A stretch of 39,263 nt of DNA, from contig JACRCR010000206.1 in assembly GCA_016218925.1 (NCBI GenBank), positions 1 to 39,263 on the forward strand. Direction: 5' to 3'. Source of the DNA: Deltaproteobacteria bacterium (GTDB lineage: Bacteria; Desulfobacterota; Binatia; UBA1149; CAITLU01). This document shows positions 8,608-21,704 of the stretch, piece after piece (the stretch's first letter is position 1; each line of letters begins with the position of its first letter). Below the pieces are notes generated by a model. It was not told where the DNA came from. It searched no databases and saw only the letters and a list, made by a program, of their open reading frames with translations. Both the position numbers and the translations under genes were made by a program.

Positions 8608-8636
8608 GCGAGCCGCCGTCTTCAGAGGCGGCTCGC
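8608..8636 (+). other. Strong hairpin in the kdsB leader
   Basis: A perfect 10-bp stem: GCGAGCCGCC at 8608-8617 pairs with GGCGGCTCGC at 8627-8636, around a 9-base loop. It lies between the predicted transcription start and the kdsB ATG at 8655. No T-tract follows, so it is not a simple terminator. It could stabilise the mRNA or control initiation, since no Shine-Dalgarno is visible between it and the ATG. Confidence 0.6.
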
Positions 8637-8654
8637 GCGCGCAACCGACCCCAC

Positions 8655-11088
<2,434 letters not shown>

Positions 11089-11095
11089 CCATCCC

Positions 11096-11938
11096 TTGGA
11101 CGTGGTCCCGTTTTCGATCGGTGAAGGAACGCGGGCCGTCCGCGCAGGCGGCGGTGCGCTGTTCCTGATCGCCGGCCCCTGCGTAATCGAGTCGCGCGAC
11201 TCGGTGATGCGCCACGGCGAGAAGCTGGCCCGCATCAGCGACGCGGTCGGCATACCGATCATCTTCAAGGCATCGTGGGACAAGGCCAACCGAACCTCGC
11301 ACACTTCGTTTCGTGGCCTCGGTCTGGACCAGGGCCTGGCGCTGCTTGCCGAGGTGCGCGCGGCCAGCGGCCTGCCGGTGCTGACCGACGTCCACGAGAC
11401 CGTGCAGGTGGCGCCGACCGCCGAAGTAGCCGACGTGCTGCAGATTCCGTCGTTGCTGTGCCGCCAGACCGATCTCGTGCAGGCAGCGGCGGCAAGCGGC
11501 AAGCCGGTCAACATCAAGAAGGGGCAATTCCTGGCGCCGCGCGACATGCACCACGTACTTGCGAAGGCCCGCGAGGCCGGCGGCGCCAAGGTGCTGCTCA
11601 CCGAGCGCGGCACGACTTTCGGCTACGGAAGTCTCGTCAACGACTTCCGCTCGCTGCCGATCATGCGCGAACTGGGAGCACCGGTAGTCTTCGATGCCAC
11701 GCACTCGGTGCAGCTTCCCGGGGGTGCCGGCGACAAGTCGGCCGGCGAGCGTCACTTCATCGCGCCGCTGGCGCGCGCGGCGGTAGCCGTGGGAATTGAC
11801 GGGCTCTTCATGGAGGTGCACGAGAATCCAGAGGTCGCGCTCAGCGACGGCCCCAACTCGCTCCCGCTATCCGAGTTGCCGGCGCTGCTCGAGCGCCTGC
11901 TGGCCATTCACGACGCGGGCGCCCGGCCTCTGCGATGA
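11096..11938 (+). CDS. kdsA: 3-deoxy-8-phosphooctulonate synthase, metal-dependent class
   Basis: 280 residues. It condenses phosphoenolpyruvate with arabinose-5-phosphate to Kdo-8-phosphate. The core motifs are [12 protein letters not shown] and RGLGLDQGL. The residue after GP in [10 protein letters not shown] is Cys (position 29); in this family Cys at that site marks the metal-dependent class, and the matching His (FDATHSVQ), Glu (FMEVHENPE) and Asp (ALSDGPN) ligands are present. The start is TTG 11096 or GTG 11102, seven or thirteen bases after pyrG. The stop overlaps kdsD (ATGA). Confidence 0.96.
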   Translation: MDVVPFSIGEGTRAVRAGGGALFLIAGPCVIESRDSVMRHGEKLARISDAVGIPIIFKASWDKANRTSHTSFRGLGLDQGLALLAEVRAASGLPVLTDVHETVQVAPTAEVADVLQIPSLLCRQTDLVQAAAASGKPVNIKKGQFLAPRDMHHVLAKAREAGGAKVLLTERGTTFGYGSLVNDFRSLPIMRELGAPVVFDATHSVQLPGGAGDKSAGERHFIAPLARAAVAVGIDGLFMEVHENPEVALSDGPNSLPLSELPALLERLLAIHDAGARPLR

Positions 11939-12918
11939 AACGCAGCATCGACCCCGACTCGGCCCTACAGATCGCCCGCCGCGTGCTCCGCATCGAGCGG
12001 GACGCGCTCGAGGAAATCAGCGGACGCCTCGGCGAGGGCTTCGCCCGCGCCGTCGACCTGGTGCTCGCGTGCGACGGCCGCGTGGTCGTCACCGGCGTGG
12101 GCAAGTCGGGGCAGATATGCCGCAAGATCGCCGCCACGCTGTCGTCGACCGGAACTTCGTCGTTCTTCCTGCACGCCGGCGAGGCCGTGCATGGCGACCT
12201 CGGCATGTTCGCGCGCGGCGACGTCTGCATAGCGATCTCGTACAGCGGCTGCACCCAGGAGGTGCTCGCACTACTCCCGGGCGTCAAGCGCATCGGGCTG
12301 CCGCTGATCGCGATCACCGGCGACGCCGACTCGGCGCTGGCCAAGGCCGCCGACGCGGTGCTCGACGTGCGCGTCACTGCAGAGGCATGTCCGCTCAGCC
12401 AGGCTCCCACTGCCAGCACCACGGCGACGCTGGCGATGGGAGATGCGCTGGCCGTGGCGGTACTGGAGGCCAAAGGCTTCACCGACCGCGACTTCGCGAT
12501 GCTGCATCCGGGCGGAACGCTGGGACGCAAGCTGATGCGCGTCGAAGACGTGATGCGCCCGCGCGCCGCCGTTCCGCTGGTCGGCGACGACACACCGGTA
12601 CTGGATGCCTTGCGCAAGATCACCGATGGAGGCCTCGGCACCGCCGGCATCGTCGATTCCGGCGGTGCGCTGGTGGGCGTGATCACCGACGGCGACATCC
12701 GGCGCGCGGTGCTGCGCGTCGGAGACCTCTCGCCGCTGTCGGCCGGCGACGTGATGACACGAAATCCGAAGACCGTGGCGGCCGACGCGCTTGCCGAAGA
12801 GGCGCTGGCGACCATGGAGCGCCACCAGATCACCTCGTTGTTCATTCTGGAGGGAGCCAGCCGCCGCCCGCTCGGAATCCTCCACCTGCACGATCTGCTC
12901 AAGGCGGGTGTGGTTTGA
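11935..12918 (+). CDS. kdsD: Arabinose-5-phosphate isomerase
   Basis: 327 residues. It makes arabinose-5-phosphate from ribulose-5-phosphate for KdsA. An N-terminal SIS domain contains [20 protein letters not shown] and [13 protein letters not shown]. Two CBS motifs follow ([14 protein letters not shown]... and [12 protein letters not shown]...), as in KdsD/KpsF. ATG overlaps the kdsA stop by four bases. The kdsC phosphatase often found next in this operon is absent; the next gene is lptC. Confidence 0.95.
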   Translation: MKRSIDPDSALQIARRVLRIERDALEEISGRLGEGFARAVDLVLACDGRVVVTGVGKSGQICRKIAATLSSTGTSSFFLHAGEAVHGDLGMFARGDVCIAISYSGCTQEVLALLPGVKRIGLPLIAITGDADSALAKAADAVLDVRVTAEACPLSQAPTASTTATLAMGDALAVAVLEAKGFTDRDFAMLHPGGTLGRKLMRVEDVMRPRAAVPLVGDDTPVLDALRKITDGGLGTAGIVDSGGALVGVITDGDIRRAVLRVGDLSPLSAGDVMTRNPKTVAADALAEEALATMERHQITSLFILEGASRRPLGILHLHDLLKAGVV

Positions 12919-12961
12919 GCCCGGACCCTCTTCACCGACCGCCGCAAGCACAGGTCCTCGA

Positions 12962-13549
12962 ATGAGTCGCCGCGCCTGGCGCATCGTTCTGGGCGTGGCC
13001 CTGTTCGCCGCTTTCGCGATGGTGGCGCTCAACCTGGGCAGGCGCGGCTCGCTCGAGTCGATGCTCGATTCCTCGCGCTTCGCGATGGAGAACCTGCCCG
13101 AACTCCTGCAGCGCATCCGTAACTTCGACCGCGTCATCACCCGCGAAGGACGCAAGGTGCTGCAGGTGTCGGCGAAAGAAGCGAGCTACTTCAAGAACGA
13201 TCGTGCGGTCGAGATAGTCGAACCGCGAGTGGTCTTCTACGAGAAGGGAGAGGTCACCGGCGAAGTTTCGGCGGAGCGAGGGCGACTCTACCTGGACGGC
13301 ACCGACGTGCAGGCCGTCGAGGTCACGGGCACCGTGCGGTTCGAACTCGGCCGGCTGCGCCTCACGGCCGAGAATCTCTCCTACGATCGCGCCGCCAACC
13401 ACATCCTGGTCAGGGGAACCGCCCGAATCGACGCGGCCGAACTGACACTGTCCGGTACAGACCTCAGCATAGACATGGTAGAACGCAGCGGCGTCATGAA
13501 CGGCAATGTCCACATGGTCCTGCGCGCAACCCCGGGAGAGGCGCAATGA
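12962..13549 (+). CDS. lptC: LPS export protein LptC
   Basis: 195 residues. A single N-terminal membrane helix ([20 protein letters not shown]) is followed by a periplasmic beta-jellyroll with repeats such as [25 protein letters not shown] and [17 protein letters not shown]. LptC links the LptBFG transporter to the LptA bridge. ATG 12962 is 43 bases after kdsD, and its stop overlaps the lptA ATG (ATGA at 13546-13549). Weak overall conservation is usual for LptC; the fold pattern and gene order decide the call. Confidence 0.9.
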   Translation: MSRRAWRIVLGVALFAAFAMVALNLGRRGSLESMLDSSRFAMENLPELLQRIRNFDRVITREGRKVLQVSAKEASYFKNDRAVEIVEPRVVFYEKGEVTGEVSAERGRLYLDGTDVQAVEVTGTVRFELGRLRLTAENLSYDRAANHILVRGTARIDAAELTLSGTDLSIDMVERSGVMNGNVHMVLRATPGEAQ

Positions 13550-14210
13550 AACGGCGGCATCTGCGGCTGTGGCTCGGTATCGCGTGCGTGATCGCAGCCG
13601 GCGCCACCCGCGCGGCTGCCGAGGAAACGGTCAAGAAGACCGAAGACGTCCTGTCGTCGGTGGCCGGCATAGCGCGCAATCTCGAGCTCGCCGACGTGCC
13701 GTCGCCGATCGACGTCACCGCCGATCGGCTCGAGTTCGACTACAACAAGGGCGTGCTGCGCTACAGCGGCAACGTGCGCATCGAGCACGCCGGAGCCACC
13801 ATCCGCGCGCAGCAGATCGAGATTTCCTTCGAGACCGAGGGCAAGCGCGCTCTCCAGAAGATCATCGCGCGCGGAGGCGTCGAGGTGCTTCGCGGAAAGG
13901 AAACGGCCCGCGGCGAAGTCGCCGAATACGACCCGAGGGCGGCTACCATCGTGCTCTCGCAGAACGCGCGACTGGGTTCGGGCCCGAACTCGCTCAGCGG
14001 AGAACGCGTAGTGGTCTACCTGCAAGAGGGGCGCGCGACGGTCCAGGGCGGACCGGCGGCCGCGGCCGCCGAGGGCAGCGGCGCTGCTCGAGGATCCGCA
14101 GGCGCGGCGCCTCCAGGCCGCGTCAGAGTCGTCATCATGCCCGATTCGATCAAGTCCAAGGACGACCCCAAGAGGGAGGGCGCCGGCCGCAGCGCCGAGG
14201 ACAAGAACCC

Positions 14211-14214
<4 letters not shown>
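13546..14214 (+). CDS. lptA: LPS transport periplasmic protein LptA (OstA-like)
   Basis: 222 residues. A signal peptide (about 1-25, ending ATRAAA) precedes an OstA/LptA domain with [33 protein letters not shown] and [14 protein letters not shown]. LptA forms the periplasmic bridge that carries LPS to LptDE. The C-terminal 50 residues are low in complexity (A, G, P, then charged [11 protein letters not shown]) and probably disordered. The start overlaps lptC and the end overlaps the GTG of lptB, so lptC, lptA and lptB form one coupled unit. Confidence 0.93.
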
Positions 14215-14939
<725 letters not shown>

Positions 14940-14990
14940 CAAGAATCGGGCAAAAGACTCCCGGACAAACCGGTTCGGGACCGGTCGCTG

Positions 14991-16481
14991 ATGGCGCTCG
15001 AACAACGACTACAGCTCAAGCAGAGCCTGCAACTGAGGATGACTCCTCAGTTGCGGCAGGCGATCAAGATCCTTCAGCTCTCGCGCCCCGAGCTCGAGAG
15101 CATGATCACCGACGAGCTTTGCCAGAACCCCGTCCTCGAAGAATCCGCCGAGCTGACAGTCGATCGCGACCTCGAACTGAGAAGCGGCGATCCCGAGGTC
15201 GGCGAGAGCGAGGCCGGCGAACCCACGATCCAGGACCACGAACCCGAAGCCGTCGAGCAGGTCGGACAGGTCGAACTCGAAGAGTACCTCGACCGTCATT
15301 CGGGCGACATCCACGGCTCCGTCGGCGCCGGCTCGGATCGCGACGACAATCGCGACCGCCTCTTCGAGAACGCCACCGCCATCGCCGACTCGCTGACCGA
15401 CGCGCTCATGGATCAGCTCGCGCTGCTGATGATGAGCGACGAAGAGCGACGCATCGCAACCATGATCGTCGGCAACCTCGACGAAGACGGTTATCTCACC
15501 GGCAACGTCGAGGAGATCGCTTTCGCCGCCGGCGTCGCTCTCGAAGCCGTTGAAGAAGCCAGGGAGATCGTCCAGGAACTCGAGCCGCCGGGCTGCGGCA
15601 GCATCGACCTTCGCGAGTGCCTGCTCGTCCAGCTTCGTCTGATCGGATACGAAGCCGACGACTACGTGGTGCAGGTGGTCGACCGCTACCTGAAGGAACT
15701 GGAATCACAGAAGTACGACAAGATCGCGCGCGATCTCGGTACCGAGCCGGCCGAAATAATCGAAGCCCATCGCATCATCCGAACGCTCGACCCCAAGCCG
15801 GGGCACAATTTCGGTGCGTCGGATACCCGTTACATCACCCCCGACGCCTACATCGTCAAACTCGACGATGAATTCCAGGTAACGCTGAACGACGACGGGA
15901 TCCCCTCCCTGCAAGTGAGTCCCTACTACCGCGAGATGCTGAAGACGCCCGCCGTGCAGATCAACGACGCCGGCGAAGCGAAGGGCTATCTGCAGGACAA
16001 GGTCCGCTCGGCGATGTGGCTCATCAAGTCGATCGAGCAGCGCCAGCGCACGCTGCGCAAGGTGGTGGAGAGCATCGTGCGCTTCCAGCATGAATTTCTC
16101 GTCCACGGAGTCAGCCAGCTTCGACCCATGGTCCTCAAGGACGTCGCAGCCGACATCGGAATGCACGAGTCGACCGTGAGCCGTGCGACTTCTGGCAAGT
16201 ACGTACACACGCCACAGGGTCTGTTCGAATTGAAGTGGTTCTTTACCAGTAGTCTGCACAGCACAGATGGGGGGGACGACGTCTCGTCGGAAAGCGTCAA
16301 GCGGAAGATAGAAGCCATCATTCAAAACGAGAGCCCGAGACAGCCTTTCAGCGATCAATACATCTGCGAGAAGCTGTCGACGGAAAACATTGACATCGCG
16401 CGCCGTACGGTAGCGAAATATCGCGAAAGCTTGGGAATTCTGCCTTCGTCCAAGCGCAGGCGCGTCGTTGCGCTCGACTGA
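14991..16481 (+). CDS. rpoN: RNA polymerase sigma-54 factor
   Basis: 496 residues. Region I is the Gln/Leu-rich N-terminus (LQLKQSLQLRMTPQLRQAIKILQLSRPEL) that contacts AAA+ activators. Region II is acidic (about residues 50-115). The core-binding region follows, then a helix-turn-helix near DVAADIGMHESTVSRAT. The RpoN box near the C-terminus is ARRTVAKYRESL, which reads the -24 element. It follows lptB by 51 bases, with a small hairpin (ACCGGT arms around TCGGG, 14969-14985) just before the ATG. At least one good target promoter lies in this window, upstream of glnB. Confidence 0.97.
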   Translation: MALEQRLQLKQSLQLRMTPQLRQAIKILQLSRPELESMITDELCQNPVLEESAELTVDRDLELRSGDPEVGESEAGEPTIQDHEPEAVEQVGQVELEEYLDRHSGDIHGSVGAGSDRDDNRDRLFENATAIADSLTDALMDQLALLMMSDEERRIATMIVGNLDEDGYLTGNVEEIAFAAGVALEAVEEAREIVQELEPPGCGSIDLRECLLVQLRLIGYEADDYVVQVVDRYLKELESQKYDKIARDLGTEPAEIIEAHRIIRTLDPKPGHNFGASDTRYITPDAYIVKLDDEFQVTLNDDGIPSLQVSPYYREMLKTPAVQINDAGEAKGYLQDKVRSAMWLIKSIEQRQRTLRKVVESIVRFQHEFLVHGVSQLRPMVLKDVAADIGMHESTVSRATSGKYVHTPQGLFELKWFFTSSLHSTDGGDDVSSESVKRKIEAIIQNESPRQPFSDQYICEKLSTENIDIARRTVAKYRESLGILPSSKRRRVVALD

Positions 16482-16574
16482 AAGTCAGGTCGAGTCATCG
16501 ATCGTGTATCGGACGGCACGCCACCCGAGACGACGCGGCACGCGAAGACGTCCTGCCGCACTGAGGAATTGATC

Positions 16575-17126
16575 GTGGAAGTATCAGTAACGTTTCGTCA
16601 CATGGACGCAAGTGATCCGCTTCGCAGCTATGCATCCGACAAAGTGGAGAAAGTCGCCAGCAAGTATCTGAAGAACGCCGTCGAGGCCCATGTCATCCTC
16701 TCGGCCCGCAAGAACCGCCACAAGCACGGCGCCGAAATCAACATCCACGCTTCGCACTTCGTCATCTCGGCGCACGCCGATCTCGACGACATGTACGCCG
16801 CGATCGACACCGCGGTCGACAAAGTCGAGGCCCAGCTCCGCAAGCACAAAGACCGTATCAACGACCGCAAGGGCCGCACCGGCACGCCGGCAGCGGCGAC
16901 CATGGTCCCGGTCGACGTTCTGACCAGCCACGACGACGAAGGTGGCCCTCGAGTCATCGAGACCGCGTCGCTTCCGGCCAAGCCGTTGTCGGTCGAGGAC
17001 GCCGTGCTCCAGTTGGATCTCCACCACAGCGAGTTCCTGGTATTCCGCAACGCTTCGACGAACTCGATCAGCGTGGTGTACCGGCGTAGAGACGGCAACT
17101 ACGGGCTCATCGTTCCCAACGTCTGA
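16575..17126 (+). CDS. hpf: Long-form ribosome hibernation-promoting factor
   Basis: 183 residues. The N-terminal S30AE/YfiA domain (VSVTFRHMDASDPLRSYASDKVEKV) binds the decoding region of idle ribosomes. After a linker, the C-terminal domain (KPLSVEDAVLQLDLHHSEFLVFRNASTNSISVVYRRRDGNYGLI) allows 100S dimer formation, which marks the long form. GTG 16575 is preferred over a TTG at 16569: TGAGGA at 16562-16567 gives a 7-base spacing to the GTG. Position after rpoN is the standard neighbourhood. Confidence 0.94.
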   Translation: MEVSVTFRHMDASDPLRSYASDKVEKVASKYLKNAVEAHVILSARKNRHKHGAEINIHASHFVISAHADLDDMYAAIDTAVDKVEAQLRKHKDRINDRKGRTGTPAAATMVPVDVLTSHDDEGGPRVIETASLPAKPLSVEDAVLQLDLHHSEFLVFRNASTNSISVVYRRRDGNYGLIVPNV

Positions 17127-17136
17127 GGCACGCCTG

Positions 17137-17610
17137 GTGCGGTTGGCGACGATCCTCGAGCCCGGCTGCGTCGTGCTCGACCTGCACGGCGGCAGCAAGC
17201 GCGAGGCACTCGCCCAACTGGCCGCGTCGATCGCGAGCATGCGCAGCGACATCGACGCGGCCGACCTGCTGGACGCGCTGGTCAAGCGCGAAGAAGCGAG
17301 CAGCACGGCGATCGCCGACGGCATCGCGATTCCCCACGCAAAGGTGCAACAGGGCGCTACCGTCATCTCGTGCTTCGGGCGTTCGCGAGCGGGCATCGAC
17401 TTCGAGTCGGTCGACGGGCGGCCCACCCAGTTGTTCTTCGTGCTGGTATCGCCGACCGCCGACCCTTCGCTCCACGTGCGGTGGCTCGCGCACATAGCCG
17501 GCCTGCTCGGCAACCCGGCCGTACGCAAGGCGCTGCTGGATGCGGCAACGGCTGAGGAAGTGCTCGAAGTCCTCGCCCGAGAAGAGAGCGCGCGCGAGGC
17601 CAGGGCGTGA
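17137..17610 (+). CDS. ptsN: PTS IIA-like nitrogen-regulatory protein
   Basis: 157 residues, PTS EIIA type 2 (fructose/mannitol/Ntr) fold. The phosphoacceptor His67 lies in GIAIPHAK, the family signature. Supporting motifs are REEASSTAIADGIA before it and FVLVSPTADPSLHVRWLAHIAGLL later. No IIB or IIC domain is attached, consistent with the nitrogen-PTS regulator rather than sugar uptake. GTG 17137 has GAGG (17125-17128) 8 bases upstream. It overlaps rapZ by four bases. Confidence 0.9.
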   Translation: MRLATILEPGCVVLDLHGGSKREALAQLAASIASMRSDIDAADLLDALVKREEASSTAIADGIAIPHAKVQQGATVISCFGRSRAGIDFESVDGRPTQLFFVLVSPTADPSLHVRWLAHIAGLLGNPAVRKALLDAATAEEVLEVLAREESAREARA

Positions 17611-18500
17611 GCGAACCGCTGGCGAGCATGTCGGCGGTCGACGTCGTGGTGGTGACGGGCATGTCCGGGTCCGGGCGCTCCACCGCCATCCACGCACTCG
17701 AGGACGCGGGCTACTACTGCATCGACAATCTACCTTCGGCGCTGGTCGCCCAGTTCGTCGCACTGTGCGCCGACGCTCGCGTAGGCAAGCCCAAGGTCGG
17801 ACTCGGCATGGACGTGCGCGACGCGACGTACGTAGAGACCTGGCCGAGCCTGCGAAAGGCGCTGGAAAAAGCCGGCCATACCGTCACCGTCGTCTACCTG
17901 GACTCGACCGACGACGTGCTGGTGCGCCGCTACTCGGAGACCCGGCGCGTCCACCCGCTCGGTGCCGGACGCGACCTGCCCGACGCTATCGGCGCGGAAC
18001 GGACCCTGCTGGCGCCGATGGAGCTGGCCGCCGACCTGGTACTGGACACCAGCGCCATGACTGTCCACGATCTGAAGAAGAGACTTCACCGGCTCGTGGA
18101 GGGCAGCGCCGCCTACGTCGGCCCCTCGGTTACGCTCAAGAGTTTCGGGTTCAAGTTCGGCGTGCTCGGCGACGCGGACATGATCCTGGACGTGCGCTTC
18201 CTGCCCAACCCTCATTTCGTCGATACGCTCCGCCCGCGCAGCGGCCGCGACAAGGCGGTCGCGGATTTCGTGCTCCAACGCGACGTGACGCGCGACTTTC
18301 TCGACCGCGTGATGAACCTTCTGGAGTTCGTCCTGCCGCTCTACGCCGAGGAAGCCCGTGCCTACCTCACCATAGCCTTCGGTTGCACGGGAGGGCGTCA
18401 CCGCTCGGTGACTCTGGCAGAAGAAGTCGGCCGGCGCCTGAGGCAGCATGGGGTATCGGTCACGATCCGTCATCGCGACATCGACAGAGAGGCCGCATGA
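17607..18500 (+). CDS. rapZ: RapZ-family P-loop nucleotide-binding protein
   Basis: 297 residues. Walker A is GMSGSGRST (about residues 18-26) and DLVLDTSAMTVHDLKKRL follows in the middle. The C-terminal signature FGCTGGRHRSVTLAEEV is diagnostic of RapZ/YvcJ. In enterobacteria RapZ directs RNase E to the glmZ/glmY small RNAs and tunes amino-sugar synthesis; in other phyla the role is less clear. GTG 17607 overlaps the ptsN stop; ATG 17628 is an alternative start. It overlaps ptsH by four bases. Confidence 0.94.
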   Translation: MSEPLASMSAVDVVVVTGMSGSGRSTAIHALEDAGYYCIDNLPSALVAQFVALCADARVGKPKVGLGMDVRDATYVETWPSLRKALEKAGHTVTVVYLDSTDDVLVRRYSETRRVHPLGAGRDLPDAIGAERTLLAPMELAADLVLDTSAMTVHDLKKRLHRLVEGSAAYVGPSVTLKSFGFKFGVLGDADMILDVRFLPNPHFVDTLRPRSGRDKAVADFVLQRDVTRDFLDRVMNLLEFVLPLYAEEARAYLTIAFGCTGGRHRSVTLAEEVGRRLRQHGVSVTIRHRDIDREAA

Positions 18501-18769
18501 GCCAGCTAGCGACCGCCGAGTTCGTCGTCAGTAACCAGCTCGGCCTGCACGTCCGGGCCGCAGCGATGGTGGTGCGCACCGTCCAGCCCTACCAGAGCAA
18601 GGTGACCATCCGCACCGATGGCGGGATGGCCGATGCCAGCAGCGTACTCGACCTGCTGACGCTGTCGGCAAGCAAGGGCACCACCATCGTGGTCCGCGCC
18701 GAAGGACCAGACGCCGAGGCGGCGGTGGCGGCTCTGGGAAACCTCATTACCCGGAACTTCGCCGAGTAA
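18497..18769 (+). CDS. ptsH: HPr-family phosphocarrier protein
   Basis: 90 residues. The phosphoacceptor His18 is in LGLHVRAAAM. The second regulatory site region reads ADASSVLDLLTL, where Ser49 matches the Ser that HPr kinase modifies in other lineages. ATG overlaps the rapZ stop. With ptsN it makes a regulatory PTS, but no Enzyme I gene and no hprK are in the window, although hprK often lies between these genes in deltaproteobacteria. Confidence 0.93.
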   Translation: MSQLATAEFVVSNQLGLHVRAAAMVVRTVQPYQSKVTIRTDGGMADASSVLDLLTLSASKGTTIVVRAEGPDAEAAVAALGNLITRNFAE

Positions 18770-18777
18770 ACCGTCGT

Positions 18778-18806
18778 TTGACCCCCGTCTCCGGGCCTTG
18801 TAGCTA
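18778..18806 (+). promoter_or_regulatory. Promoter of metK, candidate leaderless start
   Basis: TTGACC (18778-18783), 17-base spacer, TAGCTA (18801-18806). The metK ATG begins 8 bases after the -10, so transcription would start at or within two bases of the start codon. No Shine-Dalgarno is visible. Confidence 0.55.
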
Positions 18807-18814
18807 TTCGCGCC

Positions 18815-19978
<1,164 letters not shown>

Positions 19979-19984
19979 AACCGC

Positions 19985-20045
19985 GAGGCGTCTTCGCCTC
20001 TCCAGCTTGCGCATCGCTCTCGGTCTCGCCGGCCCGGGGAGACCG
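19985..20045 (+). other. Two hairpins in the metK-ahcY intergenic region
   Basis: GAGGCG/CGCCTC with loop TCTT (19985-20000) begins six bases after the metK stop. A 7-bp stem CGGTCTC/GAGACCG with an 11-base GC-rich loop (20021-20045) follows. No T-run comes after either, so termination would need Rho. I find no SAH-riboswitch core here. Confidence 0.4.
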
Positions 20046-20101
20046 CCGTCACATCCACCGTACGGGCCGCTTCGAAGGGAGCCACCGGTGGCCTGCCGCA
20101 A

Positions 20102-20130
20102 TTGACGTTACATAAAGATATCCGTATCTG
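20102..20130 (+). promoter_or_regulatory. ahcY promoter with overlapping palindromic operator (SahR-type candidate)
   Basis: TTGACG (20102-20107), 17-base spacer, TATCTG (20125-20130). The palindrome AGATATCCGTATCT at 20116-20129 (arms AGATA and TATCT, 4-base centre) covers the spacer and the -10. A repressor there would block RNA polymerase. An ArsR-type regulator fused to a methyltransferase is encoded just after ahcY, and SahR, an ArsR-family regulator, controls SAM-cycle genes in Proteobacteria. Confidence 0.6.
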
Positions 20131-20189
20131 TCCATACCACTACAACGGCGGCGGCTCGCGGCGCCCGCCTTTCAGAGGAAGCACAAATC

Positions 20190-21608
20190 ATGTCCACGCA
20201 GACGGCTCCCAAGCCGAACCAGGATTTCTTCGTTGCCGATCTTTCGTTGGCGGGCTGGGGCCGCAAGGAGATCGCCATCGCCCAAACCGAGATGCCCGGG
20301 CTGATGGCGCTTCGCGAGGAGTACGCGGCGAGCAAGCCGCTGGCCGGCGCACGGGTGGCCGGCTCGTTGCACATGACCATCCAGACCGCGGTGCTGATCG
20401 AGACCCTGGTCGAACTCGGCGCCGACGTGCGCTGGGCCTCGTGCAACATCTTTTCGACCCAGGACCACGCTGCGGCGGCGATCGCCGAGCGCGGCGTTCC
20501 GGTCTTCGCCTACAAAGGCGAGAGCCTGGAAGAGTACTGGGACTTCAGCCACCGCATCATGGAGTGGAGTGACGGCGGTACCCCCAACATGATTCTCGAC
20601 GACGGCGGCGATGCCACGCTGCTCGTCATCCTGGGTTCCAAGGCCGAGACCGATCGCTCCGTTCTCGACAACCCCGGCAGCGAGGAAGAGACCGTCCTGT
20701 TCGCCTCTATCCGAAAGCGCCTGGCCTCCGACCCGAAATTCTATTCGAAGATCCGCGCCAACATCCGCGGCGTGACCGAGGAGACCACCACCGGAGTGCA
20801 CCGCCTCTACGAGATGCAGAAGAGGGGCGACCTGCCGTTCCCGGCGATCAACGTCAACGACTCGGTGACCAAGAGCAAGTTCGACAACCTCTACGGCTGC
20901 CGCGAGTCGCTGGTCGACGGCATCAAGCGCGCCACCGACGTGATGATGGCGGGCAAGATCGCCGTGGTCTGCGGCTACGGCGACGTAGGCAAAGGCTGTG
21001 CGCAGTCGCTGCGCGGGCTGGGTTGCAGGGTGTGGGTCACCGAAATCGATCCGATCTGTGCGCTGCAAGCTGCGATGGAGGGCTATCGCGTAGTCACCAT
21101 GGATGATGCCTGCAAGCAGGGCGACATCTTTGTCACCGCCACCGGCAACGTGCACGTGATCAATCACGCGCACATGCGCGCCATGAAACACGAGGCGATC
21201 GTGTGCAACATCGGTCACTTCGACAGCGAGATCGACGTGGCCGGGCTGAAGTCCTACCGGTGGGAGAACATAAAGCCTCAGGTCGACCACATCATCTTCC
21301 CCGACGGCAAGCGCATCATCCTGCTGGCAGAAGGCCGCCTGGTGAACCTCGGCTGTGCCACCGGCCACCCGAGCTTCGTGATGTCGAACTCGTTCACCAA
21401 CCAGGTGCTCGCACAGATGGAGTTGTGGCAACGGCCGGGCAACTACCAGAAGGAAGTCTACGTGCTTCCCAAGCATCTGGACGAGCAGGTCGCACGGCTG
21501 CACCTGAAGAAGATCGGCGCAAAGCTGACGCGACTGACCGATCGGCAGGCGGCCTACATCGGCGTGACGGCGGACGGACCGTTCAAGCCCGATCGATACC
21601 GCTACTAG
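20190..21608 (+). CDS. ahcY: Adenosylhomocysteinase
   Basis: 472 residues, the usual length for the longer bacterial form. It hydrolyses S-adenosylhomocysteine to adenosine and homocysteine with bound NAD. Key motifs are [35 protein letters not shown], and the NAD-binding [15 protein letters not shown]. The protein ends with the conserved [14 protein letters not shown] 20190 has AGAGGAA upstream at good spacing. It follows metK and precedes an ArsR-type regulator, forming a SAM-recycling locus. Confidence 0.97.
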   Translation: MSTQTAPKPNQDFFVADLSLAGWGRKEIAIAQTEMPGLMALREEYAASKPLAGARVAGSLHMTIQTAVLIETLVELGADVRWASCNIFSTQDHAAAAIAERGVPVFAYKGESLEEYWDFSHRIMEWSDGGTPNMILDDGGDATLLVILGSKAETDRSVLDNPGSEEETVLFASIRKRLASDPKFYSKIRANIRGVTEETTTGVHRLYEMQKRGDLPFPAINVNDSVTKSKFDNLYGCRESLVDGIKRATDVMMAGKIAVVCGYGDVGKGCAQSLRGLGCRVWVTEIDPICALQAAMEGYRVVTMDDACKQGDIFVTATGNVHVINHAHMRAMKHEAIVCNIGHFDSEIDVAGLKSYRWENIKPQVDHIIFPDGKRIILLAEGRLVNLGCATGHPSFVMSNSFTNQVLAQMELWQRPGNYQKEVYVLPKHLDEQVARLHLKKIGAKLTRLTDRQAAYIGVTADGPFKPDRYRY

Positions 21609-21704
21609 CTCGGGACGACCTCGATGCGACGGCTCCATGCGCGCCTTGCTACCGGCGGCGGCGAAGTGCCGTCTCCTCGAGCATAGGAAGGCGGGCGCGA
21701 CGCG

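Noticed and set aside
19979-20189. SAH or SAM riboswitch before ahcY
   Set aside because: The conserved riboswitch core is not found; only two plain hairpins and a promoter with a palindrome are seen.
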